Source: a virus
DNA: 30,257 nt
Virus record (IMG/VR): IMGVR_UViG_3300049893_000797
Location: 1 to 30,257 of that record
Reading direction: 5' to 3' (one strand)
Shown in pieces: positions 1 to 9,364 of this stretch (position 1 is its first letter; each line of letters begins with the position of its first letter). Under the pieces are notes generated by a model. That model saw only the letters and a list, made by a program, of their open reading frames with translations. It searched no databases and had not been told where the DNA came from. Made by a program: the position numbers and the translations under genes.

Positions 1-2
1 CA

Positions 3-737
3 GTACGATGGGGGGCAGATTTTTCTCGTATCTTTCAGCAAGTCGGTAAAGATTTACCGGACGTAGCTTATCTAGTTCCAAATGTGCCTGAAAAGGCCGC
101 AAATATGTTGGCGACGGTTTCGCGTATGAGCGATGGAGAGCTTGAAAAATCTATTGCTAAAGGTTACTCCATGAAGGACGTTAAGGATGACGTAAGCGCA
201 AAACTTACGGAGCTGCGCGCATCATTCCCAATAGACGGAGCCGCGAGTTACGCGAAAATAGAATCTGGTACGGTTAAGCTTGCAATTGCTTATATGGCCA
301 ACGGCATGAACGGAAAAAATGCGATCAATCAAGCGGTGTCCGATTCGATGGATGGTCATGAATATCATAACATCAATGGACATACGTTTCGTATTCCTGC
401 ACACGATCCGACCGGAGCGCCATTCGATACCAATAAAATAAGCAAGGGAGCTGTTATTGCGCTACGAGATTTCAATGCTCCTGATCGTATTGTCCCGGGA
501 ATGAACTTCGCGGAGCAACATCGTATAAATGCTTCAATTAGAGAAAATGGTTATTGGGTAACCGCTCCGGATGAATCTGGGCTATGGCTATTTTCAAACT
601 ATCAACCAGTTGGAAAGCCTCCTATTTCTTATACTTGGCAACAATTACAGATATTACACACTAATGAAATGGTAAAATTAGAAAGAGATGCAGCCACTAA
701 ACGTAGTGTAGAGTTTGTTCCTTCCGGTGGAGAATAA
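3..737 (+). CDS. C-terminal part of a phage virion protein (5' end outside window)
   Basis: The frame is open from the first bases of the window to a TAA at 735-737, giving 244 residues without a start, so the gene begins upstream; the internal GTG at 84 is not needed as a start. I recognise no catalytic motif. The first part is helical and charged (MSDGELEKSIAKGYSMKDV, residues about 43-61) and the rest is mixed. Its place directly before two internal-virion-type genes, with a TAATG overlap to the next start at 737, suggests it is the tail end of a large internal or ejection protein. This is inference from position. The last 150 bases are visibly more AT-rich than the genes that follow. Confidence 0.75.
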   Translation, partial: VRWGADFSRIFQQVGKDLPDVAYLVPNVPEKAANMLATVSRMSDGELEKSIAKGYSMKDVKDDVSAKLTELRASFPIDGAASYAKIESGTVKLAIAYMANGMNGKNAINQAVSDSMDGHEYHNINGHTFRIPAHDPTGAPFDTNKISKGAVIALRDFNAPDRIVPGMNFAEQHRINASIRENGYWVTAPDESGLWLFSNYQPVGKPPISYTWQQLQILHTNEMVKLERDAATKRSVEFVPSGGE

Positions 738-2359
738 TGCCGTATACCTGGGCTCCATTTCAGCGCCGCGATCAGATTTCATTATCTGAGATTCCATCGA
801 CCGATGAGGAAGTCAGAGAGGAGACGTTCGCGCAGGCGTTTGAAGAAAACCCGATTGAACTCTTTCTGCGCTACAACACGCGTCGCCAGTTAGAAACTGG
901 ATTAGATTTGTTCGGTCGCAGACACAAAGGAGTTGTTACCCAATTATCTGCCGATCAAGCTAATACAATGGCGAAAGAAGCTGGATTACCGCTTAGTTAT
1001 AAAACAAGAACCAGCAAAGAAGCTGTGGAACTTGATATTGAGCGCAAGCGTACGGAATTACGTAGACAAGAGATATTCGCGCGCTCGCAAGGTGGTGTTG
1101 CGTTAGGTGCTCAACGTCTCGCTATCGCGATTGGCACTACTCTCGCCGATCCCGTAAGCGCCGCGCTTAATTTCGTTCCCGTGGTTGGACAAACGCGGTA
1201 CGCAAAATGGCTAGGTGGGGCTACGCGATTAGGCCGTGTCGGTATTCGCGCTGGGGTTGGCGCGGCAGAAGGTTTAGCAGGCGCTGCCATTTACGAGCCT
1301 ATTCTATATAGCGCTAAACGAGCCGAACAAGCGGATTACGATGCTGGCGATAGTTTACTTAATTTATCTTTAGGAACGCTGTTGGGGGCGGGCATTCATA
1401 CAGTTGGAGGTAGTGCTGCCGATGGCTATAGAGCGCTTCGTCAACTTCCTGATCCCTATCGGAAAACAACCCCAGGTATTCAAGCGGCAATTAACGCCGG
1501 ACGGATTGAAGCGCCGACGATTACGAGGACAGATATTGAAGCAGGTGGAGCAAGACTTGACACAAAACTCGATGAAGCTGCTGAGGTTGCTATTGCGCCT
1601 GCGGTGCCGGTTCGTCCTGAAGTAAAATTATCGGTGGTAGATCGTGAATTTAGAGTCACGAGTGCCAACGGTGAAACCGTTGCGTATCAGCGCGGAAATA
1701 TACTCCAGATAACTGACGCAAGAACTGCTGAAGTCGCGCAAAAGACCGGCGAGGGAACGGCAAGGATTCAAGCCTTGATCGATGAGGCAGAACGACGAGG
1801 ATTAAACTTTACCAGCGATACCAAGGTGTCCACATCTGCGGCAAAAGTGTATGACCGCCTAGAGCGCCAAGGCTATACCGTTAAACGCAATACGTTTGAT
1901 ACGGATGCAGACGGAAATTTAGTGAGCGATAGCGGCCGACCGGTTTTTGAAGTAACCGGTTTACCGCAGCGCAACGCCGCAGAACGAGCTGCCGCCGCTA
2001 CGCCTCAACAACGAGAAACCGCGTTGCGTACCGCTGTCATTCAGCGCGCGAACGGTGAAGACGTAAACGTATCGAATGCGTACGGTGATTCTCCTGTCGC
2101 TAAAGAACAGACGGACACCACGATAGAACGCTCGGCAGAAGCCGATGAGCAGGTGAGGGAAGGCGATGCTACCGATCAAGAGTCGCTTGATGCTTTGACA
2201 GAAGAGGCGACGGTAGAGCGTCAATTGGCGGACGATCAGGCAAAACAATTAGGTATCAAAGATGACGCATTAGTTTTATCTGACAAAGCGGTGGCCAAAA
2301 TAGAAAGGTGGGCGAATGCCGCTGAACTCGCTCATGTGTGCTTGGTGAGGGGCGGATGA
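737..2359 (+). CDS. Probable internal virion / DNA-ejection protein (540 aa)
   Basis: The ATG at 737 overlaps the previous stop (TAATG), and the gene ends in an ATGA overlap with the next one. The N-terminal 100 residues are charged and helical. Residues about 115-190 form a long Gly/Ala-rich hydrophobic stretch (ALGAQRLAIAIGTTL, then GRVGIRAGVGAAEGLAGAA), which could insert into or cross a membrane. The C-terminal half is polar, Glu/Ala/Arg-rich and probably helical or disordered. A central glycine-rich amphipathic segment in a protein lying between portal and tailspike genes is typical of podovirus ejection proteins that leave the capsid and form a conduit through the envelope. The exact family was not recognised, so the role is inferred from composition and synteny. 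Confidence 0.7.
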   Translation: MPYTWAPFQRRDQISLSEIPSTDEEVREETFAQAFEENPIELFLRYNTRRQLETGLDLFGRRHKGVVTQLSADQANTMAKEAGLPLSYKTRTSKEAVELDIERKRTELRRQEIFARSQGGVALGAQRLAIAIGTTLADPVSAALNFVPVVGQTRYAKWLGGATRLGRVGIRAGVGAAEGLAGAAIYEPILYSAKRAEQADYDAGDSLLNLSLGTLLGAGIHTVGGSAADGYRALRQLPDPYRKTTPGIQAAINAGRIEAPTITRTDIEAGGARLDTKLDEAAEVAIAPAVPVRPEVKLSVVDREFRVTSANGETVAYQRGNILQITDARTAEVAQKTGEGTARIQALIDEAERRGLNFTSDTKVSTSAAKVYDRLERQGYTVKRNTFDTDADGNLVSDSGRPVFEVTGLPQRNAAERAAAATPQQRETALRTAVIQRANGEDVNVSNAYGDSPVAKEQTDTTIERSAEADEQVREGDATDQESLDALTEEATVERQLADDQAKQLGIKDDALVLSDKAVAKIERWANAAELAHVCLVRGG

Positions 2360-5300
2360 CCACGTGCTTTGACATTCTCGCGCGAGATATTAAAGACATC
2401 ACGCAAGATGAAGTCGATGAATTGCTTGATGAGCTAAAGGCTCGTCAACGCTCGTTTATTTCTCAAGGGTTGCCGCCGGATGAGGCAAGCGTTAAAGCAT
2501 CGAAGTCGGTGCAGAACGATCTTAAACGCGCAGCCATGCTTGAGAAGCGCAATGCTGCATTGAATCTTCGCATTCGTCGTGCCGTATTGGATGAGATAGA
2601 AACGAGCTTTGCCGGAAAGCCCGTTGAAGGCGCGGAATCGGTTTTAGTAGGTTCAAAATACTGGCGTGATGGTGCGCGATATGGTGTCGATCAGATTCAA
2701 GAAGCGCTTAAGCGTCGGTATATTGGCGGGTTTGTTGGTGATCTTAAACGCGCCGAACTCGTTAAACATTTCTCTGACGGCAATCTCGATCTTGATATTG
2801 CAAAAGCGCTGCATGATTTAGACGACACATCGAAGTTGTCGAAACTTCCGCCGCAAGCCGTGGAGATAGCGAAGATTGTCAGAAAGTGGCAGGAAGTCAC
2901 ACGCTACGACGCTAATCGTGCTGGCGCTTCTATCGGGAAACTTTCTGATTACATAGTGACGCAAAGCCATGATACCGACAAATTGGTCGCAGCGACCTTT
3001 GAGAAATGGTACGCAGATATTCTTCCGCGTCTTGACATTGACCGCATGTTTCCGAATGCCGGACTTCCTGACGTACGCAGATACCTAGATGAAGCCTACA
3101 AAGGAATTGTTAGCGACATTCATGAAGAGATTGGCGGCGTTGAGAAAATGAAGGCGTTCACCGGCCCCGGAAACCTAGCTAAGCGCATGTCAGCATCCAG
3201 AAAGCTACATTTCAAGTCGGCAGAAGATTGGTTTGAATACAACAAGGAATACGGTGTTGGAAGTCTCCGTGAAGCGGTGAGCGTGGGATTTGAGCGCATG
3301 GCTGAATCTACGGGACTCATGCGAAAGTTAGGAACCAATCCAGAACAAAACCTAGCGACGATTATCGATGAGTTGAAACAAAAACTAAGGGACTCAAACG
3401 ATTTTACAACGCTTAGAAAGCTGGACGAATGGGCTCAAACCCGTGGAGCCGGCCTTTACAGCGTGGTATCGGGTCGCGCACGATCCGTCGTGAACGATAG
3501 CACCGCAGCCGTGTGGTCCACGGTAAGAGGCGCGCAAAACATCACGAAGCTCGGCGGTGCTGTCCTTTCGGCAATTTCCGATCCGTTCATTGCCGCCAAT
3601 TCCGTTCGGCATGAAGGCCGTAATTATTTTGGCGCATTGAATGAACAATTGCTTTCCCCTATCAAGGCAGTACTTGACAAAGCCGGAAGCGGAGAAAGAT
3701 CGGCGGCATTAACGGAGCTAGATTACGCGACCGATGCGGAAATCGGTTTGCTATCGTCACGATTCAGCCAGCAAGAAAGACTCCCGGGCGTCATGACAAC
3801 ACTACAGCGGTGGGCGTTTACGCTGAATTTATTGCGGCCGTGGACCGATATACAGCGCGGCGCGGCGGTACTCGGGACATCTGGGCATCTTGCAAAGCTT
3901 CCAGAATCGTTTTCGGAAATCAATGAGCAAACTCGGAAGATGATGGCGAACTATGGGATTACCGCAAAGCATTGGCCATTGTTAAAGCAAGCCGTGAAGA
4001 CATACGGCGACTACACCATCATGAGTCCGCAGGGCGTTCGAGAGATGGATTCGCGGGCCTTTGCATCGTTAACAAAAGATCGTATTAACGAAACAAAAGC
4101 CAATACTGCGGAGCGTATCGTAAAACGGATGAAGCAAGACCAGCGCGAACATGACTGGGTAAAGAATCGTGCTGCGAAGCTTCGTGAAAAAATGGATGCA
4201 GCGCTAAAGAGATTGAATGAGCACCACGACAAAGCGACCGGGCGATCAAGGGAGATCATTGAAGAACTTCAACGGCGCATGTCAAAACTCGATGAGAAAA
4301 TCGACTACGCAGAGGGCTGGTGGTTAGAGCGCGTTGATCGCGGTCAGAAAGTTGGATTCTACGGTAAAGGCGTTCTTCGTAAAGAAGGCAAAACCGAAGG
4401 TGAGGCGTTAGAGGCGCAGAAAGAACTCCGCGCGGATATTCGCCAATTAACTCGCGATCTTGAGAAATTCAAGAAAGAAACCGGCGAGGAATTTGTTTCT
4501 CACTGGGAATCAAAGCAAAAGGATTTTCTTGAGTTTGCTGATGGCGTCGATCAGCGCATTAAGGAGCGAGCTGAAACTACCAATCGCGAACTTATTGATC
4601 TTGACCCAAAGATTCAGCGTCTCCTTGATGATGCTAAAGAAGACGTTGCAACGAGGTTACAGTCGTTGATCTATGACCGCATGAACTACGCGGTTATCTC
4701 TCCTACGGCGAGAACCGAATACTTTCAAACTGGTGGAGGGAAACAGCGCGGAACGGCATTAGGCGAGGGCGCGCGTACGATCATGCAGTTTAAGTCGTTC
4801 TCCATTGCTTTTTGGCAAAACGCCATTCAACAAGAACTTTACGCAAGAGGCGCAGGATTAGGTCAGCGTATTGGCGCACGTGAGGCGTTAGGAATGGCGT
4901 GGCTCATGGCATCCATGACCGGCATTGGATATGTTTCGATGACACTCAAGGATTGGGCAAAGGGAAAGAAGGCAAGACCAGTAGATAATATGCGTACCTG
5001 GATGTCTGCGGCTGTACAGGGTGGCGGAGCCGGTCTTTATGGCGACTATCTATTCGGCGAGCGTAACCGTTTCGGTCGCTCGATGTGGAGTTCGGCGCTT
5101 GGACCTACCGCCTCCGATATTGAAGAACTTGGAGAAATCGCCATAAGCGCCCGCGACATTGTGACCGCAGACGCGGAACTGCGCGACCCAGGCGCAAAAC
5201 TACTTAAATTCGGCGTGAATCATACTCCATTCGTTAACTTATTCTATACTAAACTCGCGATGGAGCATTTATTTCTGTTCCAGCTTCAAGAGGAACTTAA

Positions 5301-5388
5301 CCCTGGATATTTGCGACGAATGGAGCGACGTGTAGAGCGTGAAACAGGAGCCGAGTGGCATCTAAGACCGACTGAGGCCATGCAATGA
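2356..5388 (+). CDS. Large internal virion / ejection protein (about 1010 aa)
   Basis: I chose the ATG at 2356 over the GTG at 2338: it makes an ATGA overlap with the preceding stop and has a GAGGGG ribosome-binding site at 2347-2352. The product is about 1010 aa, mostly charged and helical. It has a long coiled-coil-like stretch around residues 570-780 rich in Lys, Glu and Arg, and a C-terminal part with hydrophobic patches (ALGMAWLMASMTGIGYVSM). The segment KRMSASRKLHFKSAEDWFEY at about residues 275-294 resembles a motif I associate with large internal virion proteins of podoviruses. I see no lysozyme or transglycosylase signature. The overlaps on both sides (ATGA at 2356 and 5385) indicate translation as one late operon with the tailspike. 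Confidence 0.8.
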   Translation: MTTCFDILARDIKDITQDEVDELLDELKARQRSFISQGLPPDEASVKASKSVQNDLKRAAMLEKRNAALNLRIRRAVLDEIETSFAGKPVEGAESVLVGSKYWRDGARYGVDQIQEALKRRYIGGFVGDLKRAELVKHFSDGNLDLDIAKALHDLDDTSKLSKLPPQAVEIAKIVRKWQEVTRYDANRAGASIGKLSDYIVTQSHDTDKLVAATFEKWYADILPRLDIDRMFPNAGLPDVRRYLDEAYKGIVSDIHEEIGGVEKMKAFTGPGNLAKRMSASRKLHFKSAEDWFEYNKEYGVGSLREAVSVGFERMAESTGLMRKLGTNPEQNLATIIDELKQKLRDSNDFTTLRKLDEWAQTRGAGLYSVVSGRARSVVNDSTAAVWSTVRGAQNITKLGGAVLSAISDPFIAANSVRHEGRNYFGALNEQLLSPIKAVLDKAGSGERSAALTELDYATDAEIGLLSSRFSQQERLPGVMTTLQRWAFTLNLLRPWTDIQRGAAVLGTSGHLAKLPESFSEINEQTRKMMANYGITAKHWPLLKQAVKTYGDYTIMSPQGVREMDSRAFASLTKDRINETKANTAERIVKRMKQDQREHDWVKNRAAKLREKMDAALKRLNEHHDKATGRSREIIEELQRRMSKLDEKIDYAEGWWLERVDRGQKVGFYGKGVLRKEGKTEGEALEAQKELRADIRQLTRDLEKFKKETGEEFVSHWESKQKDFLEFADGVDQRIKERAETTNRELIDLDPKIQRLLDDAKEDVATRLQSLIYDRMNYAVISPTARTEYFQTGGGKQRGTALGEGARTIMQFKSFSIAFWQNAIQQELYARGAGLGQRIGAREALGMAWLMASMTGIGYVSMTLKDWAKGKKARPVDNMRTWMSAAVQGGGAGLYGDYLFGERNRFGRSMWSSALGPTASDIEELGEIAISARDIVTADAELRDPGAKLLKFGVNHTPFVNLFYTKLAMEHLFLFQLQEELNPGYLRRMERRVERETGAEWHLRPTEAMQ

Positions 5389-7709
5389 CAACCGCTGTAG
5401 ATGATACCTATGACCGCTATACCGTCTCCGGTACGGGCCCATATGCGTTCTCGTTTCGTATTTTCGATAGTACCGACCTAACGGTAACGGTGCTTGAGAG
5501 CGGAGATGTTGACCCCGTAACGCTCAACTCATCGCAATATACCGTCACGGGAGAAGACGATGTAGATGGCGGTACGGTGACATTAACTTTCGATACCGCA
5601 ACAACGTATGATGATTATACGATTGACATTCGATCCAATGTTCCGGTTTCTCAACCCACTTCGATCAAAAATCAAGGTTCATTTCTTCCCGTCATTCATG
5701 AAACGGCATTCGATAGATTGAATCGTCAGATTCAGGACTTGGCAAGAAAAGTACGAGCAGCATTTCGTTATCCCGACAATACCGATCTCGACGGTGTCAT
5801 GACAAATAGGTCGTCATGGCTATCAAAATATCTATACGTGAATTCGAGCGGCGTAGTGGAGCCCGCGACGAGCATTGGCAGCACTGCACTTACGCAATCG
5901 GTCATCGGTGAGACTTTATATCCCCGCACCGCCGCCGAGATCGCCGCGAGCGTGACGCCGGTGAATTATGCTCGTGGACCACTTATTGATGTTCGTAGAT
6001 ATGGCGCAATCGGAGATAGTGGGACTACAGACTGCTCAACCGCAGTTGCCAATGCTGCATTGGCGGCGTCCATTTGCGGTGGCGAGGTATGGTTTCCTGT
6101 TGATGATGCAAACTCAGGCGGTTATTACAAGCTCACCGATGAAATTACACTGTCGGCAGGAGTAGGCGTACAGATTGATGCCGAAGTGCGCCAAGTAACG
6201 CGAAACAAAAATTGCTTCATTGCCGCGAACAATTCACGTTTCTGGGGGCGCGGTAAACTACGCGGCGACAACGACACCGGTGCCGCGAACCTAGATAAAA
6301 ACAACGGCATTTATGCGGACGGCAAATCAGGCGTCGAGATTATCGGATTAAGGTTTTCGCACTTCGAGCGAGCTATTCAGATTAGGAACTGTCAGAACTA
6401 CAAAGTAAATTTTAATACCATCACGGACGGTCCTTACGATGTGACCGATTCTGGCACATCGCCAGAGAGCGACATTCTTGTGTATTCGCTAGCGTCTGCA
6501 ACTGGACTACGTGGTCAGATTATCGGTAATCATTGCTTGTCGAACAACGACATTGGCATTTATCACAACGCCAACGGGTTCGACCTTGACTATATTATTT
6601 CGCAGAATATATGCGTTACACTTTCCAGCGGTTCAGAAGCCGCGAGCGGTGGCAATCGTCGGCATGGAATCTTAGTGACCTATGCAGGCGGCGCGAGCGG
6701 TCGGACCGTCATTACGCACAACATTTGTCGCAATACAAAGCTGACCGGAATTTATCGCACTGGTACGACTGGGCCTACAGTCGCACATATCATCACGAAC
6801 AACTATTGCTCTGCTAATGGTGCAGACACAACGAATTCTCTAGCAGGTGGCATCTATCTAGGAAATGTTGCTACAGGCGACATGATTGCCAATAACATTA
6901 TTGATGGATTCTTGGGGACGCAACAGAGCACGAACGGTTCCATAGTCGTGAATGCGGCGACCGGTAGACCTGTACTCTCTGGAAATCACTGCATTAACTC
7001 TGCCGGGCATGGGATTGTGTTAACTGGAACTGCAAGCCACGTCACGATCAAAGACGGGCTGATGTCAGGGAATACGCTCGAAGACATCGTAGTTAATACT
7101 AACAACACGGCAACACTTGGCGGAAACGAAATTGATGGCGTTATATTTTTCAAAGCTGTCGATACCGCTGCATGCATATACATCGCCACTCAAGCGGCAA
7201 CGAATGCAAACCGCATCATCAACTGCCGAGCAAAAGGTGCAAATCTTACTGATGCTGAGTCTGGCGAGAATTCCTTTATCGGCGTTGCAGGCGTAACGAC
7301 TCCGCTAGTCGTTGAGAATAATGAGATAGATACGTTCTACTATGGTGTATTTGGATACACAAACATCCCATCAGGCCGTGGCTTTGCTCACTTCAAGATC
7401 GACAGCAACACGTTCAGGAATTTGAACACAGGCGTACTGTTGCCGCGTGCGACGGATGCTGATGTGGTTGTGTGCTGTGACAATACGTTTATCAGCGTCA
7501 CCACAAAAACAAGTGGTTGCTACACTGGATTGAGACAGGGCGACAGACTAATGCTGACGAATGTCACGGCTGCGCCTTCAGATGGAACCTGGATTGCTGG
7601 TGATTCTGCAAGGTTTGATGCGCCTGCTGCGGGTGCGTCCCCGGGATCGAACTGTACAACGGGCGGGAACCCTGGAACGTGGAAAGCGTGGGCGGCGCTG
7701 GCAGCATGA
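5385..7709 (+). CDS. Tailspike / tail fibre with T7-fibre-like N-terminus and beta-helix body
   Basis: 774 aa, starting at an ATGA overlap. Residues about 1-135 resemble the virion-anchoring N-terminal domain of T7 gp17-type fibres: an opening beta domain with the YTVSGTGPYAFSFRIF region, then VIHETAFDRLNRQIQDLARK near 103-122. From about residue 202 (DVRRYGAIGDSGTTD) it has the hallmark start of a pectate-lyase-like right-handed beta-helix. Long runs of Asn/Gly/Ile-rich coils follow (repeated ITNN, IIDG, SGNH-type turns). Tailspikes with this body bind and usually depolymerise surface polysaccharide, so it probably decides host range. The extreme C-terminus is Gly/Ala/Pro-rich (APAAGASPGSN) and may be a trimer tip or adapter. 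No catalytic residues can be assigned by eye. Confidence 0.9.
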   Translation: MTTAVDDTYDRYTVSGTGPYAFSFRIFDSTDLTVTVLESGDVDPVTLNSSQYTVTGEDDVDGGTVTLTFDTATTYDDYTIDIRSNVPVSQPTSIKNQGSFLPVIHETAFDRLNRQIQDLARKVRAAFRYPDNTDLDGVMTNRSSWLSKYLYVNSSGVVEPATSIGSTALTQSVIGETLYPRTAAEIAASVTPVNYARGPLIDVRRYGAIGDSGTTDCSTAVANAALAASICGGEVWFPVDDANSGGYYKLTDEITLSAGVGVQIDAEVRQVTRNKNCFIAANNSRFWGRGKLRGDNDTGAANLDKNNGIYADGKSGVEIIGLRFSHFERAIQIRNCQNYKVNFNTITDGPYDVTDSGTSPESDILVYSLASATGLRGQIIGNHCLSNNDIGIYHNANGFDLDYIISQNICVTLSSGSEAASGGNRRHGILVTYAGGASGRTVITHNICRNTKLTGIYRTGTTGPTVAHIITNNYCSANGADTTNSLAGGIYLGNVATGDMIANNIIDGFLGTQQSTNGSIVVNAATGRPVLSGNHCINSAGHGIVLTGTASHVTIKDGLMSGNTLEDIVVNTNNTATLGGNEIDGVIFFKAVDTAACIYIATQAATNANRIINCRAKGANLTDAESGENSFIGVAGVTTPLVVENNEIDTFYYGVFGYTNIPSGRGFAHFKIDSNTFRNLNTGVLLPRATDADVVVCCDNTFISVTTKTSGCYTGLRQGDRLMLTNVTAAPSDGTWIAGDSARFDAPAAGASPGSNCTTGGNPGTWKAWAALAA

Positions 7710-7786
7710 CCGCCCCAACAACACGCTCAGGTGAACTATCCCGCCTTGCCGGTGGCGATGAATATCGGCTGCTTGAACTGGCATGA
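7706..7786 (+). CDS. Possible 26 aa overlapping peptide after the tailspike
   Basis: An ATG at 7706 overlaps the tailspike stop as ATGA, like most junctions in this operon, and reads 26 codons to a TGA at 7784-7786, just before the next candidate start at 7791. The peptide is soluble and charged, without a motif. There is no good ribosome-binding site. It may only serve translational coupling, or be chance or a gene remnant. Confidence 0.25.
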   Translation: MTAPTTRSGELSRLAGGDEYRLLELA

Positions 7787-7790
7787 AACA

Positions 7791-8087
7791 ATGTCACCAA
7801 ACTCAGGCCCATCTGCATTACCCATCGCCGAAGTCGAAAGACTAAGGCGACTCGATGCGATTATCGATGCGGCGCGTAAGGAAGGTTCGGACGATACGGA
7901 GACAATCGAGATCGTGAAAGCATTCCTTGCAAGACAGCCACAAACGAGCAGTAATGGCTTTGCCAACAAGCTCATGTTATCCGTCATTGCAACTTTATCC
8001 GCTGCGGGTATAGTTGGCGGAGTCATCATGAGCAATCGGGTCTCGGTCCTTGAAACGCAGATCGAGCAATGTCTAAAGAAGCCTTAA
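7791..8087 (+). CDS. Small single-pass membrane protein in lysis region (98 aa)
   Basis: I take the ATG at 7791. An alternative ATG at 7758 in the same frame has a GGTGG sequence just upstream and would add 11 residues, and a GTG at 7731 is also open. The first 57 residues are soluble, with a charged helix near IAEVERLRRLDAI. One membrane segment lies at about 60-80 (LMLSVIATLSAAGIVGGVIM), followed by a short helix ending in CLKKP. This N-in/one-TM/short-tail layout and the neighbours fit a holin-like or accessory lysis protein, but no family is recognised. Confidence 0.65.
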   Translation: MSPNSGPSALPIAEVERLRRLDAIIDAARKEGSDDTETIEIVKAFLARQPQTSSNGFANKLMLSVIATLSAAGIVGGVIMSNRVSVLETQIEQCLKKP

Positions 8088-8347
8088 ACATCGTCAAGGA
8101 AGCCGCGAGGGAACAAAGCCCATCCGCGACTGCGACCGTTAACGACAGTACTTCCAAGATTGTTGTCATCGCAATGCTGGTCTGCGGCGTTTTATCGCTC
8201 GTGTTTTCCATGCTCGCCATGAGAGAATCGAACTTAATGGAACGAGAAACGCGCATTATGCAAGACGATTTGAAGTTCATTCGAGCGTACTTAAGCGCTC
8301 GCGGTATCAACATCCCGGCCAATCATCACGAGGCAGAGGAAAAATGA
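8069..8347 (+). CDS. Small single-pass membrane protein in lysis region (92 aa)
   Basis: The ATG at 8069 lies inside the end of the previous gene (19 nt overlap). The protein has a soluble N-terminus, one clear membrane helix at about residues 31-51 (IVVIAMLVCGVLSLVFSMLAM) and a charged, probably coiled-coil C-terminus ending in a His/Glu tail. The architecture copies the preceding 98 aa protein, so the pair could be partners or ancient duplicates. An inner-membrane spanin-like or holin-associated role is possible; the sequence does not settle this. Confidence 0.7.
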   Translation: MSKEALNIVKEAAREQSPSATATVNDSTSKIVVIAMLVCGVLSLVFSMLAMRESNLMERETRIMQDDLKFIRAYLSARGINIPANHHEAEEK

Positions 8348-8556
8348 GTCACGAAATCATCATCCGTAGCAGCAATATGTATAGTAATGGTGTTACCAAT
8401 CTCGGTTCAGAAGTTAAGGAAGCCGCTCAGGACGCAGAATCCATCGACTATGAGATTCGATATAGACCATCGCATTCTGATTCAGAAAAGCAGCAGGGCG
8501 ATAAGGTGGCGAGAATTTTGCGCTTAGTGAACAAGATGCATGAAGCCGGAGATTGA
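8344..8556 (+). CDS. Unknown small soluble protein (70 aa)
   Basis: It starts at an ATGA overlap with the previous stop. The protein is polar and acidic without a membrane segment. It opens with a beta-like MSHEIIIRSS and ends in a charged helix (KVARILRLVNKMHEAGD). No family is recognised. Its tight packing between membrane proteins suggests a lysis or late accessory role. Confidence 0.65.
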   Translation: MSHEIIIRSSNMYSNGVTNLGSEVKEAAQDAESIDYEIRYRPSHSDSEKQQGDKVARILRLVNKMHEAGD

Positions 8557-8564
8557 CCCACATA

Positions 8565-8702
8565 ATGAGCGAAAGTGTTTTACTCTGGGGCGCTATCTGC
8601 GGTCTCGCTGTATGGTTCTACCATCACAACGAGACTTGCAAGGATCGCTGGTTGCAGCTCATGGAAAAGCTCGGCAAGCTTGAGGGGAAAGACAATGAAT
8701 GA
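8565..8702 (+). CDS. Tiny single-pass membrane protein (45 aa)
   Basis: The ATG at 8565 follows the previous stop by 8 nt and the frame closes at the TGA at 8700-8702, overlapping the next gene's start at 8695. The N-terminus is a hydrophobic helix (SVLLWGAICGLAVWFY, residues 4-19), then a charged amphipathic tail (WLQLMEKLGKLEGKDNE). Its size and layout match very small phage membrane proteins such as holin partners or antiholins. No family is recognised, but the conserved overlap pattern supports expression. Confidence 0.6.
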   Translation: MSESVLLWGAICGLAVWFYHHNETCKDRWLQLMEKLGKLEGKDNE

Positions 8703-8931
8703 TGAAAGACAAGCCCCCACGGGCAGAAGTATTACAGAGGGCGTATCCGCGCAAGCTTTTGGCGGCGCGATTGGCACTACATTTATTCTTTATCAGGCAT
8801 CGAATGGACACTACTATCCCGCAGGGATGGAACTGGCATTAGGTACCGTCTTTGGCACGGTCGCTTATATCCTCTACAAGGTTTTCGCTCCCCGTCTTCT
8901 ACGTTGGTCAAAAGGTGAACCCGATGCGTAA
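8695..8931 (+). CDS. Holin-like protein, two membrane segments (78 aa)
   Basis: The start at ATG 8695 is chosen because GAGGGG at 8682-8687 gives a good ribosome-binding site; upstream starts in this frame would read through the previous gene. A polar N-terminus is followed by a Gly/Ala membrane stretch at about 20-35 (AFGGAIGTTFILYQA), a short polar loop, and a second segment at about 44-64 (MELALGTVFGTVAYILYKVF), ending in a basic tail. Two transmembrane helices and under 80 residues fit class II holins, which open the inner membrane to time lysis. No endolysin gene is present in the window, so the assignment rests on topology and place. Confidence 0.6.
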   Translation: MNDERQAPTGRSITEGVSAQAFGGAIGTTFILYQASNGHYYPAGMELALGTVFGTVAYILYKVFAPRLLRWSKGEPDA

Positions 8932-9343
8932 ATTTGTCACTCTCGTTCTTATTTCATTTCTTACCGGCTGTGTCGTGACATCGACGGGCGATAAGCAGCT
9001 TACCGAATCCGGGAAAATACTGCTTCAAGAATCCGCAGGTATTGCAGTGCGGCGCTATTTGCGCGAGCATCCAGATCAAGTTACCAGAACCGCCAATATC
9101 AAAGCAGTGATTGCGCGAGTACAGCAAGCAACCGCAATTACAACTCTCGGAGAACTGAAGGCAATTGCGGCGACAGAAATTAGCGCCAGAATCAATAATC
9201 CATTGGATCGCGCGGATGCCCTGGCATTGCTCAATGTATTCGAGGTGGTGATTAAAGAGCAGGTGGGCGATAAGATCGACAGCAAGACGCTTGTGCGAGT
9301 AAACGAAATCCTTGGATATATTGTTGCGGCTCTGCCGTCTTGA
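8924..9343 (+). CDS. Predicted lipoprotein at the end of the late operon (139 aa)
   Basis: The start at ATG 8924 has AAAGGTGA just upstream and overlaps the end of the holin-like gene by 8 nt. The N-terminus MRKFVTLVLISFLTGC is a textbook lipoprotein signal, with the lipobox cysteine at residue 16. The mature part is helical and polar (SGKILLQESAGIAVRRYLRE, later VFEVVIKEQVGDKID). A lipoprotein beside a holin-like gene suggests an outer-membrane spanin subunit, but Rz1-type proteins are usually shorter and proline-rich, so an exclusion or structural lipoprotein is equally possible. Its stop lies 21 nt before the convergent leftward reading frame, and I see no clear terminator between. Confidence 0.75.
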   Translation: MRKFVTLVLISFLTGCVVTSTGDKQLTESGKILLQESAGIAVRRYLREHPDQVTRTANIKAVIARVQQATAITTLGELKAIAATEISARINNPLDRADALALLNVFEVVIKEQVGDKIDSKTLVRVNEILGYIVAALPS

Positions 9344-9364
9344 GGATGAGATTAGGGCCGCATC

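Noticed and set aside
5385-7709. Diversity-generating retroelement acting on the tailspike
   Set aside because: No reverse transcriptase gene and no repeat of the tailspike C-terminal coding sequence was noticed in the window.
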